Shown here in pieces: positions 23,612-36,345 of a DNA stretch of 64,000 nucleotides; the first letter of the stretch is position 1; each line of letters opens with the position of its first letter. The notes beneath the pieces were generated by a model. That model worked only from the letters and a program-made list of their open reading frames with translations, did not search any database and was not told the DNA's origin. The position numbers and the translations under genes were made by a program. This DNA comes from Megachile rotundata (lineage: Eukaryota; Arthropoda; Insecta; Hymenoptera; Megachilidae), in contig NC_134997.1 in NCBI RefSeq assembly GCF_050947335.1, positions 5,394,001 to 5,458,000 on the forward strand, read 5' to 3'.

Positions 23612-25015
23612 CTGTGGTAGTTTGATGTGAACTGTCATGAAAAATATTTTGCGATTAAGTACATTTAGAATATACGTTAATTTTGGACATATCAATTTTT
23701 GCAGTTATTTTGATAGTTGAAAAATTGATTCTGAATGTAGCTGAAGTTCAATCTATTGATGATGTTAGAAACTACGGATTTTCAAATGTCCGCAGTGATG
23801 ATGGTAATTACAATTATTTAGTTAATGTAATAATTAATTAGTATTAATACGATATACCATGAAAGCTCCATGACTTCAAATCTCTTCCAAATACACGAAA
23901 TGTAGACCAGCAATAAATTGTCATGTAATTTCTATAGTTAGATTTCCTGAATCGCATAAATGTTTTTCAAGTATTGTAATGAAATATAAAAGGAACTGAA
24001 TATTGTTTTTTCAATTTGAAGCATTTTAAATTATATTGAATGGACTTGGGTTATTTCTTTGATGACAAATCTAGTTGTTAATTTTAAAAGTGGTTTACGT
24101 CTATTCTCGGTAAGAAGGAACATATTCAATTAATAATTGTTACTACTTTCATAGAATTTGTAAATGTAACTCTCTTAGCGACATTTCAGGAACGTGATAT
24201 ATTAACTTCCAATTTTTAATTATATTGAAACCAAATTCTTAAATATCTCAATTGAAACATAAATGGATTTAGACCACTTTCAAAATAAACGGCTCATATA
24301 ACATCTATTTTGCATGGGTCAGGGGATTATTAAAACAAAAATGTTAAGTGTTGATTTATTAAAGAAAAAAAAAATGTTTGTAATGTTATAACAAAGACTG
24401 TGCGAGTCACAAGTTGAGTATGGACGTTTTAGAACAGCGTTTACTCCAAAAACAATAAGTTTGGATGACGCTATGTCCAGTTAGCGTTCTTATTGTTAGT
24501 AATAAATTTCACAGACTAGATTATTTCACAGTTATTTCCAAAAACTTTTAAACTATTTTGTTATAATAATATTTTTGTTGCTGAAAAATACGACTTTTGT
24601 GCTCGTACAGCTATCATTAACGCAAGCAGTTTTTGGAATTAACATGGACTCTAAACCCTCGAAATATAGTGGCTATATTGCTGCTAAGTGTAAGTATTGT
24701 TCATTTTAATGGTGAGGTCAAATACAAGGTTCTCTTCTTACATCGTTCAATTCTCTAAAGAAGATCACGTTTTATAGATAGATAATGTAATATGGAGGTA
24801 TGATGGTAAAATCCCTAGGGAAAATTTCGTTCCTGAGGAAAATGACGATAGAGGGAAAGAAGGTGCCAACAGAAGCTACAACATTCGAGAAATACCACGT
24901 ACTATGCTTAATTTGTGACGAATAATTTTAGCTGTTCTAGGGAAACAAACACGATTTTATGTCTTCTGCAGCAAAAACATTAGTTTTATTTCATTCTTTT
25001 ATGGAGATCGATAAC
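23612..25015. other. AT-rich non-coding desert
   Basis: No frame, RNA gene or clear repeat recognised. The phrase TAGTGGCTATATTGCTGCTAAG near 24668 resembles one unit of the ATATTGCC array seen at 37.5 kb. Confidence 0.5.
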
Positions 25016-25019
25016 TTCT

Positions 25020-25690
25020 TATTTTTTCTAGGAAAGGACCTGCTAGTTGTTTTCCCTGAACGGCCTACTAGTTCTTTTCCTTAGAGAAGGAAAACTACTT
25101 CTACTTTCCTTGAGAATGAACCTTTTACGATTCATTTTTCCCGAGAAATGCCTGATCACTTACTACTTCTCCTAATAAAGACTCTAATAGTTTATATTAT
25201 CCTTAGAGAAGATTCCATTAACATATTTCCTAAGGAAGCTACTATTTCTTCATTTTCCTATAGACGCCTTGCTGCTTTCAATTTTTTCTAGGGATTATCA
25301 AATTACTTATTTCCCCTAGAGAAGATTCCCTCATTTGTCAATTTCCTTAGTGAAAATTCTGTCGTCCACCATTCTCCCTATGAAAGGATTCCTATTTTTT
25401 ATTTTCCTTAGGAAGAGCATAATCACTTATTTCCCCTAAAGTTGATTATACTAGTTACTATTCCCCTCTAGAAGGTTTTACATTTCTTATTCCATTTAAG
25501 AAAGATCTACCATTCATTCTCGCTAGATAAGAACTCCACTTTATAATTTCCCCAGGAAACTCCAAGCGATTCACCAATTTTCTTAGAATGAAATTTTTTT
25601 AGAAACCTACTTATTACTCTATATTTTTTACATGAAAGATTTGTCATTTTTCCTAGGAAACAATCTGCAATTTTCTCCTAGGGAAGACCC
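25020..25690. repeat. Degenerate TTTTCCCTAGGAAA-type array
   Basis: Words built on the palindrome CCTAGG with flanking TTTTC and GAAGA recur every 35-60 bp with heavy divergence. Confidence 0.7.
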
Positions 25691-26130
25691 CACCACCATT
25701 TACACTTATCGTAAATTATTTGTACAATTCTCAATGTTTTTATACTCGAACAGCGAACAGTGAAATGTGATCATCGGATACTTTTCCCATATTGCCATTT
25801 TCCCTATGAAAGGACCCTACGGAAGTAATTTTTAGTAATTTTTCCCTAGGGAAGACCCCACCATCATCTATACTTATCGCACATTACTTACGCAATTCTC
25901 AATGTTTTTATACTCGAACAGCGAATAATGAAACGTGATTGTCAGGTACTTTTCCCACGTTGCCATTTTCCCTAGAACACGACCCATAATTTTTTCCTAG
26001 GGAAGACCCCACCATTATATGCACTCATCGTGCATTATTTACACAATTCTCAATGTTTTTACACTCGAACAGCGAACAGTGAAATGTGATCGTCAGGTAC
26101 TTTTCCCATATTATTATTTTCCCTAGGAAA
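25679..26130. repeat. Three tandem copies of a 150-168 bp unit
   Basis: Each copy runs CCTAGGGAAGACCCCACCA, a TTATCG-containing stretch, TCAATGTTTTTATACTCGAA, CAGCGAACAGTGAAA, then TTTTCCCATATTGCC. Anchor TCAATGTTTT occurs at 25731, 25899 and 26050, giving periods of 168 and 151. Copies are about 85-90% identical by eye, much younger than the array they sit in. Confidence 0.85.
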
Positions 26131-26880
26131 GTGATCACCCGTCGACAATGTTTCAACGACAGCAGCAAACGTATTAAACAAAACTAATTTCACTCCTTTG
26201 CAGTCCACAATTTTTCGTTCTCGAAACGAACTTTTTAGTTTCTTTTTCGTTTACGATCTAGTAACTTCTAGTAAATTGTCAGTAAATCACAGGTTAAGAA
26301 ATTCGACGAAGTTCGATTAATAACAGCGTTATATGGATTGCAAAGGGTCTATTCGTTCAAGTACTAATTATATTCTAGTTACTTTTGAAGTTTTCCGATC
26401 TATCCGCAATACAACAGTCCTGCGTTGTTTAATCATACACTTGAGCAATTATGAACGTCTCCTTCGCTTAGAACCTGATCATAAGCGTCCGTACTCAAGA
26501 ACTCGGTATAACAGTTAGGATCATTATGGCTGTCGTTAACCCTGCAATCGTGTTCGTTAAAGTGAATCGATTCAGCCGAGTCGACTGAAGACATTCCACG
26601 GTCATGGTCTCAATACGCTGACAGTATGAACGGCGTTAATTGAACTAATTATTGCTCGCTTATCTCCTCGATTTTCTGACAAATCGATGGTGACGTTCAA
26701 GGATCTCCTTTAGTATCAACTGCATCTTCAAACCCAACTGATTTTAATCTGTTAGATGGCGATTGTTATCAATTCGATTTCACGAGCTATTGGTTTTATT
26801 GTAAGTGTATTAATTGTTTTTTTTTTAAATTAATTATACTAGGTTAATTATTATTAGGTTTATGATCATTGGAATACTTT
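26131..26880. other. Unique non-coding sequence
   Basis: Moderate GC between 26140 and 26760 with a 61-codon plus frame at 26333-26518 that shows no family signature. No gene called. Confidence 0.4.
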
Positions 26881-27600
26881 TGGTTAAATTGCAATTTTTA
26901 ATTTTCTGTCTGTTATATTATGGTTATATTGGTGGGATAATTTGGCAAATAAAAATTTTTTATCAATGAATAATATTATAATTATATGACGAAGGATATT
27001 AAAATTGGTGGGATACTTTGTTAATTTGCAAATTTTAATTTTTCATCAATGAATAATATTAGAATTATATAATGAAGGATGTTATGATTAGTGGGACACT
27101 TTGTTAATTTGCAAATTTTTATTTTTTATCAAGAAATAATATTTTAATTATATAACGAAGGATATTATAATTATAGAGATACTTTGTTAATTTGTAAATT
27201 TAAATTTTTTATCAACAAATAATATAACGAAAGGTATTATAACTATAATTATTGTGGATATCTGCTAATTTTCAAATTGATAATTTCTATAAAATAATAA
27301 TCTCCTGCTTAATGTTCAAATTGTGAATTAAAACTTTCTGACAGTAAATAATATTGTAGCTATAATTTTTAAATATATGCTCTGTTTGGAAATTACAATT
27401 TTTGATAAGCAAATAATATTTCAATATTATTATTAATGTTATATGCATACAACGAATAATATTATAGTTATAATTTTTAAGGGTGCTCTCTATAATTTTG
27501 CAAATTAAAACTTTTTGTCAATAAATAACATTGCAATTATAATTTGTAAGAACACTCTCCGTTAGTTTGCAAATTTTTTTTGTCAACAAATATTGCACTT
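26880..27600. repeat. Degenerate repeats of about 65-75 bp in AT-rich DNA
   Basis: The phrase TTTGTTAATTTGCAAATT followed by ATCAATGAATAATATTATAA recurs at roughly 26940, 27015, 27100 and 27185, then decays. Confidence 0.65.
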
Positions 27601-29260
27601 ATGAATGATATAGTTATAATTATTAATATATATTATTATATGTAATATAATATAATTATAATCAATATATAATATAATTATTAATATATAAGGGATAGTC
27701 CCTTATTAATTTATAAATTATAATATTTGTTTCTGTTAATCATTATTACACTCACACCGAAATCTGGGATTTTTAATTTCTTCTTTTTTTACAATTGAAG
27801 TGCTAGAAACCTCCATTAAGTTTAATATTTAATATAATTATTAATAATAATGTTAATTTTTTAGTACATAATATTTGTATAATTTAATTATATTTAATTA
27901 TCATATTATTAATAGAATTGCAGCATTTGACATTGTTCTACATATTTATATTAATTATATAATTATGCTTTGTTGATTACGTTTAATTATCGTATTATTC
28001 ATAAAATCATAATGTTTAAAATTATTTCACATTTTGTTTTAATTATTCAATTACATTAAATTGTCACATTACTGATAAAATTATTTAAAGTCATTCCATT
28101 TTCTTTCTCCATTATTTCACATTTAATTTTTAATTAAAAAAAAAATTCATTTCACTTATTATTTAAATTTGCTTTTTTTCCGTCAAATTAATATCCAATT
28201 ATAGTATTCAATTACACAGTAACAAAATGCAAGTAACCCCTATTCATTGACCTATTTCTAATATACTTTGCAAATTTGACCGCAAAAAGTTAAAAACGGA
28301 GACCCTTGAACCTTGTCAAAAATAAAGAAAATGCGATGAGATCGTATCGATTAATTTCGCAACGAACGTGGACCCTTTCCGCAGGCGAAAATAAAAAGAA
28401 GAGACCGCTCGATCGCTCGCCTTGGCGAATCTGGCTCGCCGAACAGAACAGAAAATAGAGGAGAAAATAAAGCAGAGGGAGGCAACAAGGCGTTCTCTCA
28501 ACGTTTAAACAACTAAAATTCATATCTCGATCGGACGAAAAGCTTGATTGATTCGTTGGTCTGTTCGCTGCGCCACACTAGAGGCAAGACACGATCAAAC
28601 TGACAGAAAATTAAAAAAATGGGAAGATTCTTATTTATAGTATGACACCAGGTATTCTCAGAAGTTTCTCGGCTAGATCCTTCGCTATTTTTCTTTGCGT
28701 CCTTAACACACCAGTACGATGTACTTTGTAAATCAATTTTACATTCGTTTCATTTTCTATTAGGTTGTTGCTGTCAAGTGGCTTAAATTAAAATATTTAA
28801 TTTTATTTTTTAATAATAATGGAATATGATTAATCATTATTTATTGATTAAATTTAAAGATTAATAATCGTTTAGCAATCAGTCTTTCATTGATTCGGAA
28901 TTTGATGCGACACTAGCGGCCAATGTGTGAACTAACACAAATGGCCGACATGCGCGTACTTTATCGCCTCAAAGTTTATTTTAAGTAACAAACGAGAAAT
29001 CACTTATTGAAAATAAAAAATGTCTATTAATAATAATAATGAGAGTAGTAGCAGTATTTTTAACACTCATACAATATTTTTATTGTTTCCTACAAGTTTC
29101 TTTGGCGAATTTTCAGGGTGAATTTGAATTAGAAATATTTGTGGTCCGCCATGTTTTCTGTGACAGTAATTTAATAATAGTTTTATGAAAATGTATAACG
29201 TTTTAGTAATATATTTGACAGAAATTGTGCAATTGATAACTAATGCATCGCAGTGAAATT
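27601..29260. other. AT-rich desert with one GC-richer patch
   Basis: Nothing recognised apart from 28290-28600, a GC-richer patch carrying overlapping 61-78 codon minus-strand frames without motifs. Confidence 0.45.
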
Positions 29261-29264
29261 CGTG

Positions 29265-30150
29265 ACCATTAAAATCTATCACGATTTCATGACATAAGTG
29301 TTCCAAAGTAGCACTTATACTAAATCAATTTAAAGCTTGACGTACTACGAACTATCTAAAGGTTCTGTTTGTATTTTTTTATAAAAGTGACTATTGGTTG
29401 ATTGCGGTAAACAATGTATTATTGTAAATTGTATATTTGTCAAATATTAATTTCTATATTTACAAAGTAAATTTCATGACATAAAAATATTGCGAAATTG
29501 TACTAATGCTACGTTAATTTAAAGCTTGAAATATACTAAAAATAACTACCTAAAGCTTTCATTTGTATTTATTATATAAAGTGACTATTATTTGAAACAA
29601 TGCATCACAATGAAATCTACATAATTTTCAAATATTAATTTCGACATGAGTAACATCAATTATAATTTCATGACATAAAAGTATCATAAAATACCACTTA
29701 TGATACATCAATTTAAAGCTTGAAATACACTAAAAATAGTTATGTAAACGTATCGTTAATACTCTTAACACAAAATGGCTGATTATTGTTCGTAACAAAC
29801 AATACCAGAGAGAAATTCATGTTGTGTTTATACATGAAAGGTCAATTACAGCTTCATGACTCAAAAGCAGTTGAAAATGACTGTACTAACTCTGCATTGA
29901 ATATTCTTAATACAAATTGTCTGACTGTTCATGGAAATAAACAGTGTGTCAAAGCGAAACTCGCCCTGCAGTTGAAACGATAATTATCGCATAATATACG
30001 AAATAAATTATAATTTCATGGCAGAAATGCATTGCGAAATGCAGTTCAATGAAAGTAACTGTGTAAACGTTTCGTTAATATTCTGAATGCGAAAGTAGTT
30101 GTTAATTACTATAAACAATGAATCAAAATGAAAGTAAAGTGATTCGAAAT
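29265..30150. repeat. Four degenerate copies of a 190-bp unit
   Basis: ATTTCATGACATAA, AATTTAAAGCTTGA, ACTAAAAATA and AAACAATGNATCAnAATGAAA recur in the same order. AAGCTTGA falls near 29340, 29529 and 29723, giving periods of 189 and 194; a fourth copy lacks part of the middle. Confidence 0.7.
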
Positions 30151-31310
30151 TCAATCAGTTTGTGCGATAACAGAGTTTGAGCAAATATTAAGGTGATTTC
30201 TAATGAAAATGCTGTTAAGGTAGAACTAAATTAAACTAATAAATTTTAAATTTAAATAAATTTTAATGACTTGGTTATTGTAATGTTATTAATAAATAAT
30301 ACTTAGTAATTGTAATAATTAGTAATAATTAGTAATAATTTAGTAATTGTCATGTTATTAATTAATAATACTTTAATAATTTAATTCAAGTTTAATGACA
30401 ATTAATAATTTAATTGTCATGTTACTACCTAATAATACTTCAGCAATTTAGTGATTGTATTATTATTAATAAATATTGTTTTAATTGCAATATTATTGAC
30501 TAATAATACTTTAATAACGTAGTAATTATAATATTATTAATAACTAATATTTGAATAACTTTATAATTATTTTTTTAGTAATTTTAATAAATAATATTTT
30601 GATGTCGGAAGTTTAGTGAACAAGTCGGCCATTTTAGTTGCAACAACCTAATAGCATGATTTAATGAAAAAAAACTCCAAAAAAAAAATTACACTTCTTT
30701 ATTTAATTAGCTGTGAAAAATATTGTACATTACTACAAATAAATACATAATCATTGTTTTTCATTCTATTAATTATACATCAAAGTTTTTCAATTATTTT
30801 CAATATTATTCTCTTAATTATCATCATAATAATTCTTCAATTATTTTTAATTATTTTTTAATTTGTTTTCAATTTTCAATTTAATTATACTGTTAATTCT
30901 AATTATTTGTAGTTACTCTATTATTATTTTAATCACCTATAAATTATTTTCAGGAATTCTATCAATTATCTCAATCACCTACCAATTATTTTCACTCTAT
31001 TAATTATCTAGTAACTATTCAATCATTCTTAATTACTCCAATAACTTTTCTACTATTTTTCAAATATTCTATTAATTGCTCAAATAATTTTTAACAATTT
31101 TAAACTTCATTAATAATTTCAATTATTTAACTATACTATAAATTTTGTCGTTCTAAAAATTAATAACACTTAGTAAATTTTAAATTGCATTAATAATTTG
31201 AATTACTTAACTATACTATAAATTTTGTCGTTCTAAAAATTAATATCAAATTTTATACGTAATGCATTAACTTTCTCTAATCAATGTACGATTTCGATGA
31301 AAATGCGGAA
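30151..31310. other. AT-rich low-complexity sequence
   Basis: Runs of TAATAATT and ATTAATAATA with no recognisable gene. Confidence 0.6.
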
Positions 31311-31311
31311 T

Positions 31312-31643
31312 AAGGTCTGCCCTATAAGAAAGATTTTCGGAAAATTTTCGTCGAAATTCGAAAATGTCCTACATGCTCGAGACAATCGATTGAAAATGAC
31401 ATAGTAGACGGAAGATCGAGCCAAGAGGACTTCCGCTTGAGTAGATCTACTTACCTATCGCTAACGAGACCGGTGTACCCTCATTCACGAGAACACCTAT
31501 CGACCGGTGGGGAACTCGAGAAAATTCTGCGGAACGTAGTCGACGATGCACGGCTCGAAAATTCATCGTTTCGTGCACGTGTTAAGGCTCGACTTCATGC
31601 CACTTGTGTTCGAAATGAAAGAAAACAAAACGGAAAGAAATAG
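31312..31643 (+). other. 110-codon open frame with LisH/FOP-like helix pattern
   Basis: A stop-to-stop frame in an otherwise AT-rich desert; GC and CG content rise sharply over it. Near the C-terminus the segment GELEKILRNVVDDARLENSS followed by FRARVKARLHA has the leucine/alanine spacing of the N-terminal LisH-type motif of FOP/Cep20-like proteins (L-x-x-x-L-x-x-x-L-E ... L-x-A-x-L-R-A). There is no ATG in frame, so it would have to be an internal exon or a decayed copy, and splice sites are weak. Family assignment is by pattern only. Confidence 0.2.
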
Positions 31644-31649
31644 AAAGAG

Positions 31650-33840
31650 GATTCGATCAGATGGTTGCCTCGGGACGATCAAACGACCGAACAGGTGGCG
31701 ATGAGAGGTGCTTCTTCCTAGTTTTGGTATCGTGAGAGAAGGTTTTGATCGTTCTTTGAGATATTGGGAGAATTTCTTAATTTCTGCAAAATTTTTGGTC
31801 GAAGGTGAAATGATGTGTTAATTTATAGATGGAAATCGATATGATTTTGTAAGGCATATGTAAACGATTTTTTGGAGAGTTGGAATTTTGAACGTTATTG
31901 AAATTATACCGTTGTTAAATTGGAATATTGCGTTAGAAAATTAATTTTAGAATTATCGAATTTGGTTACGTTGTAATTTTTTGAGAATGCAAGAATTTAA
32001 GGTGAGTTAAAATAAATTTTGAAGTGCTGGTAAAATGTGATGATAGTTAAAAAATTTAAGTTTGAATGGTAAGTATTGAATATTAAGATGATTAAATATT
32101 GAAATATTAATATTTTGAAATATTGAAATAATAAGTGTTAAAATACTGAAATATTGGAATATTAACATACTAACATTTTAAAATATTAAAATACAAAAAT
32201 AATAAAATACTGAAATGTTGGAATAATAAAATATTAACATATTAAAATATTAAAATACAAAAATAATAAAATACTGAAATATTTAAATATTTAAATACTA
32301 AAATACTCAAATACAAAGGTATTAAAATATTAAAATGCAAAAACACTGAAATCCAGAAATACTGAAATATTAAAATATTAATCTTCAAAAACTCATAAAA
32401 TTTTGTTAGTTATAAATTACTCTGACAAATTGAATAATTATCATTTTTATAAAATAAAGTACAAGTAATATACAAAATTTGGTAAATTGAGTTAAAAGAA
32501 ATTGTTAATTGTTCAAATTACATGATTAATTAAAATTATAAAATTATAATATTAAATTAAGAATTAATCTATAATGATTTATCAAATTTTTACAATTATT
32601 ATTACTCTAATAATGAATCATAGAATTCTCTTATAAATTATTAAATAATTTTCATTTTTATAAAATACAGAATTTTCTAAATTGCACTAAAAAAAAATTG
32701 TTAATTGTTCAAATTATACAAATAATTCAAAGTATTGGATTGAAGTATTAAACTAAAAAATTAATCTATAATAAATTATATTTGTTATGAATATAATAAT
32801 TAATATATTTATATTTATTGTTATAATTAATCATAAAATTCTTTTATAAATTATTCAAATAAAATTGAATAATCTCCATTTTTAAAGTATAAGAAAATTT
32901 GTTAAGTTTTAACTATTTTTCTTTTGACAAATAAAAAAAATTAACCCCCTATTACAATTATTAATAATTAAAAATTTCAAAGTGAAACATACTAAAAAGT
33001 TTATTTAAAATAATTTATTACATTACATGTGTTTTATTATACAATAATTTTCAGATTTTATTTCTCTAATCAAGCTAAAATAAAAAACTCTAAATTGTAA
33101 TTAAAAAATTAAGAAATTAATTAAAGATATTAAAATAGAAATTTATATTAAGAAATCAACACAAAATTTTGTTACATGTATTACTATAATTTTTAATTTT
33201 ATAAGAAGTTTATGCAATGCAAATTAGATTGAAATAAGAAAATTCTAAATTATATTGGTAATATAAAATATGAAATTAAATCACTGAAAACTTAATCCTT
33301 ACTAATCCACATGAATTACTATATTTTATCTCCAATAAAATTACTGTTTTAATCCTATCATTATATCACACCGAATATTTGCGTTCAAATGCGTTCTTAT
33401 GTGAATTTAATATATTTATTACAATTTCCAATTTTATACGGCAGAATTTACATAACGTAAGAGTGTATTATACATATATCAAATCGACTGTAACTGTTTA
33501 ATAACCTTCTTCGTCAATTCAAATTGTGTTAATTCACTAATACGAATGTCTCTAAGTATTTTAGTCTACTCTAAATTCATTACCTTTCAGGCATAAACTA
33601 CTTTAATACTACACCTACCGAAGGGGTCAAAATGTCTCAAATATTTCACAAAAAAATCTACAAAAAGTATCTAAAATTCGAGCAATACTAATCATTCAAA
33701 ACACCTTCTTATTTGTCTAAAAAGTCACCTTAACCCCTTGCGTAAGATTAACCCTCGATAATCTAGTGCAAAAATCCTATGAATAACTAATTAAAAAAAC
33801 TGCACTACAACTACGTGAAAAAACTCGGCACAAACTTTCG
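31650..33840. other. AT-rich low-complexity sequence
   Basis: Contains a TGAAATATTAAAATA-type tract at 32060-32390 and otherwise unstructured AT-rich DNA. TTAACCCCTTGCGTAAG near 33732 resembles a lone end of the 23.4 kb MITE family. No gene recognised. Confidence 0.55.
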
Positions 33841-34044
33841 TTATGTCCAAAACTCAACTATCAAAACCTTCAATACACAATAACTACAGCTTCCTTAAAT
33901 TGATCAGGATTTACCTGAACGTAAAACACCCGTGGGTTCCGACAGTACCTAAGTCCAAAAATCACCCATCGCCACCTTCGAGGGATCGTTTAGGTGTAGC
34001 ACGAGTGGGTAATCGCGTTAGAGAAAGAAACAGATAGATAGAGA

Positions 34045-34245
34045 AAAAACACACACACACACGCACGAATAGAAGGTTTGGAGTAGTATCTCTGTAAAGA
34101 AAAGCTGGAACAGTCAGGATTGAGTAGAGCCACGAGGACGCTGTATCCGTTAATAAAAATGTACAATAATTGAGCATAAGCGAGGACGTACGTCTGTGTA
34201 CATGTGTGTATAATATATATATATATAATATATATTTATATATCT
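34045..34245. repeat. CA and TA microsatellites
   Basis: ACACACACACACACGCACG at about 34050 and (TA)n near 34216-34242, with unique sequence between. Confidence 0.8.
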
Positions 34246-34413
34246 GTGTGTGGTCTAACAAATTCGCCATCCATGGGATTCACCGCAGCGATAGAGAAAA
34301 AAGGGGATTCGATCTTCACACGGGGAGAGACTGTTGTTGGTTGAGAAACGTCATGAATTCGAGAAAATTATACTACGATCGAGATTCACCGGTGTTCTCT
34401 CGACGATACTGAC

Positions 34414-34513
34414 TTGTGGAAGCTCTATGGGGGACTTGTCCGTGATGGGATGCACCATCGACGCGAACAGGCTGTCATTATGGGTCAGCTGGTCCTTTCC
34501 CGAACCTATGTAC
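34414..34513 (-). CDS. Candidate coding exon of unknown gene
   Basis: On the minus strand, a pyrimidine-containing tract ends ...CAAACTAG, followed by one base plus 33 codons (YIGSGKDQLTHNDSLF...ELPQ), then CAA|GTCAGT, a plausible donor. Codon choice (GAC, AAG, CTG, GTG, ATC, CAG) is strongly coding-like. It lies 0.6 kb downstream of the Ih S4 exon on the same strand, but its required entry phase does not follow phase 0 at the end of S4, and the peptide is not part of the HCN core I know. It could be an alternative or unrelated exon, or chance. Confidence 0.25.
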
Positions 34514-34586
34514 CTAGTTTGAATCGGTCGAGTCAAAAAAACTCGTCAGGATTTGCATGGATGTCCCCTTCGATTCTCTCCCTTAA

Positions 34587-34719
34587 CACGTTCAGCACGG
34601 ATCGGTCGACGAGATCTATCGAACATGAAGTCCGATCGGTAAGACAAGAAGATAAGGACCCTAACGGAAGCCTGGAAGTTTAAATTGCGGCCCAAAGTTT
34701 GTCCGCCGGGCTGAACGTG
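34587..34719. mobile_element. TTAA-flanked MITE, 133 bp
   Basis: TTAA (34583-34586) is followed by CACGTTCAGCACGG. The right end, reverse-complemented from TTAA (34720-34723), reads CACGTTCAGCCCGG. The inverted termini match at 13 of 14 bases. Size, TTAA duplication and lack of a frame fit a piggyBac-like miniature element. Overlapping frames on both strands in this stretch are therefore not trusted. Confidence 0.65.
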
Positions 34720-35004
34720 TTAAAGCGTCCCGGCGAGCACACGACTAACTCGAAGGAGTCCTGTAAATTGCAGACAGTTCCAAAAATTGACAGAACAGAA
34801 CCGTTTCCCGTGGGAACATTGCGAAAAACTGAACGGCAACGCAAAGCTGTACGGACCAGACAGCGGCTGCCAAAAAAAGAGGCGTCAAGGACAAAAGAAA
34901 AACAAAGTCGGTCAGTTTTTGAAACTGACAAACAAAACGACGACGAGACGCTTGGTTTTCTTTCTCTTTGTACAAGGATCACACGAACTGTGGGTATATT
35001 ATAA

Positions 35005-35095
35005 TGAAAAAAAAAGATATATATATATGTATGTGTGTATATATATATATAAAGAGAAATATATAATGTATATATATACACACGTATACCGAAAT
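35005..35095. repeat. TA/GT microsatellite beside the S4 exon
   Basis: Alternating TATATATGTATGTGTGTATA runs, inside the intron, about 50-140 bp downstream (transcription sense) of the S4 exon donor. Confidence 0.85.
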
Positions 35096-35143
35096 AAATG
35101 AAAAAAAGGGGTGCTTGTATAAGAAATTGTTGTAAACACTCAC

Positions 35144-35281
35144 ATAGACCTCTTCCCATTGCGAGACATACCGCACCAGTCTTGACAACCGTAGTAACCT
35201 AACGAGCGACAACAGTTTCGCAAGCCTGAGGATCCTTAGAGCACGGCCAGCATGCAGGATCTGGAAGGACTCGCTAAAGTC
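35144..35281 (-). CDS. Ih: Ih/HCN channel exon: S4 voltage sensor
   Basis: Forty-six codons in phase 0/0. The acceptor is TTTATCAGTTTCAG|GAC and the donor TAT|GTGAGT. The translation starts DFSESFQILHAGRALRILRL and ends YVSQWEEVY. S4 carries basic residues at every third position (R-A-L-R-I-L-R-L-A-K), then a Ser interruption, then R-L-L-R-L-S-R-L-V-R, the arrangement typical of hyperpolarization-activated HCN channels. It acts as the voltage-sensing helix of a tetrameric plasma-membrane cation channel opened by hyperpolarization and tuned by cyclic nucleotides. From memory the sequence is nearly identical to Drosophila Ih. The next exon should begin with S5, but I could not locate it at lower coordinates. 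Confidence 0.96.
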
Positions 35282-36201
35282 CTGAAACTGATAAATTTTG
35301 CATTATTAGTTGAGAAGAAAGAAATTTTCGTTCACCAACTGTTTGCGAAAGTGCGCCGCGTTAAATGATCGATGAAATCCCTCGGTAAGCGAGCGTACGT
35401 TCTTTAGTTTGTGAAAATGATTTCGAAGAGCGAATCACTGACTAAAACGAAAAAACATCGTGTAATAATCAATGAATATTGTATTCACAGTTTGGAATAT
35501 GTATATGTTTATGGTGTAACGCAGTACAATTATACTCTTGAGCTACACTGATCACATGTGCTACACGTTGTTTGAAGAAACATTGTAACTCAGTCTACAG
35601 AAGTTAACTCTATCTTAGAACACCATTTTCTCAAACTTCTTTATAATTAAATAGTATTCAATAAATGTAGACATACAACAATTCTAAGTATCGGGATTAG
35701 GAGTCTCAGACTGGTTCTCCAATCACCTATTCCGTCAACCAGTTTCTATCAGCTGTTCAGATACACAATTTAAGTATAGAAAAATAATAGTATTGATTAG
35801 GCTAAATAGTATTGAAAATGTTTCACAAATCAGTTCATATTTTTACACGAGTAAAGATTGACAAAGCGAAAGGTAGATGCGGTGTCAGAAAAGTAGACAT
35901 TGTTGGGAATGATCGACATTAACGTGAGCAACTGTCGTATGATTGTAATTGAGAACCGTGTGACGTCTATTATACCAGTTATAATGAAACACATTAATAT
36001 TGCTAGTGAAATTCATACGGGCTATGTCGAAAGTTACACAGAACTCAATGCAGAAGGCTAAATACTGAGCGTTATACACAGTAAAGTATAGGCAAGCATA
36101 ATTTACTTTGAATTTCGATTAGATTACTGCCAAATTTACATGAAACTTTAACTAAATGATTTAACAAATGTTAGCTAACGACGTACTCAAAAAATGTAAT
36201 C

Positions 36202-36345
36202 ATGGCGTCCTGCAAAGGACTGGATGACAGGAAGAGGACGTTTTGCAATGAATTTGCACTTCGACTGTGCGACAGTCGATATTTGTGCCGAAATAATATT
36301 GATCTAATGGCATTTCTAATGGACGCACAATATGTATTTTACTAA
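36202..36345 (+). other. 47-codon ATG-started open frame in Ih intron
   Basis: ATG GCG TCC starts a frame reading MASCKGLDDRKRTFCNEFAL... and ending MDAQYVFY-stop. Composition and codon use look like coding sequence although the surroundings are AT-rich. It lies antisense in the intron between the S3 and S4 exons of Ih. No family is recognised; a transposon remnant or small protein are both possible. Confidence 0.2.

Noticed and set aside
34680..35159. 159-codon minus-strand frame overlapping the S4 exon boundary
   Set aside because: It runs through TA microsatellite and a MITE in a register different from the Ih exon; the Tyr/Ile repeat part is microsatellite translation.
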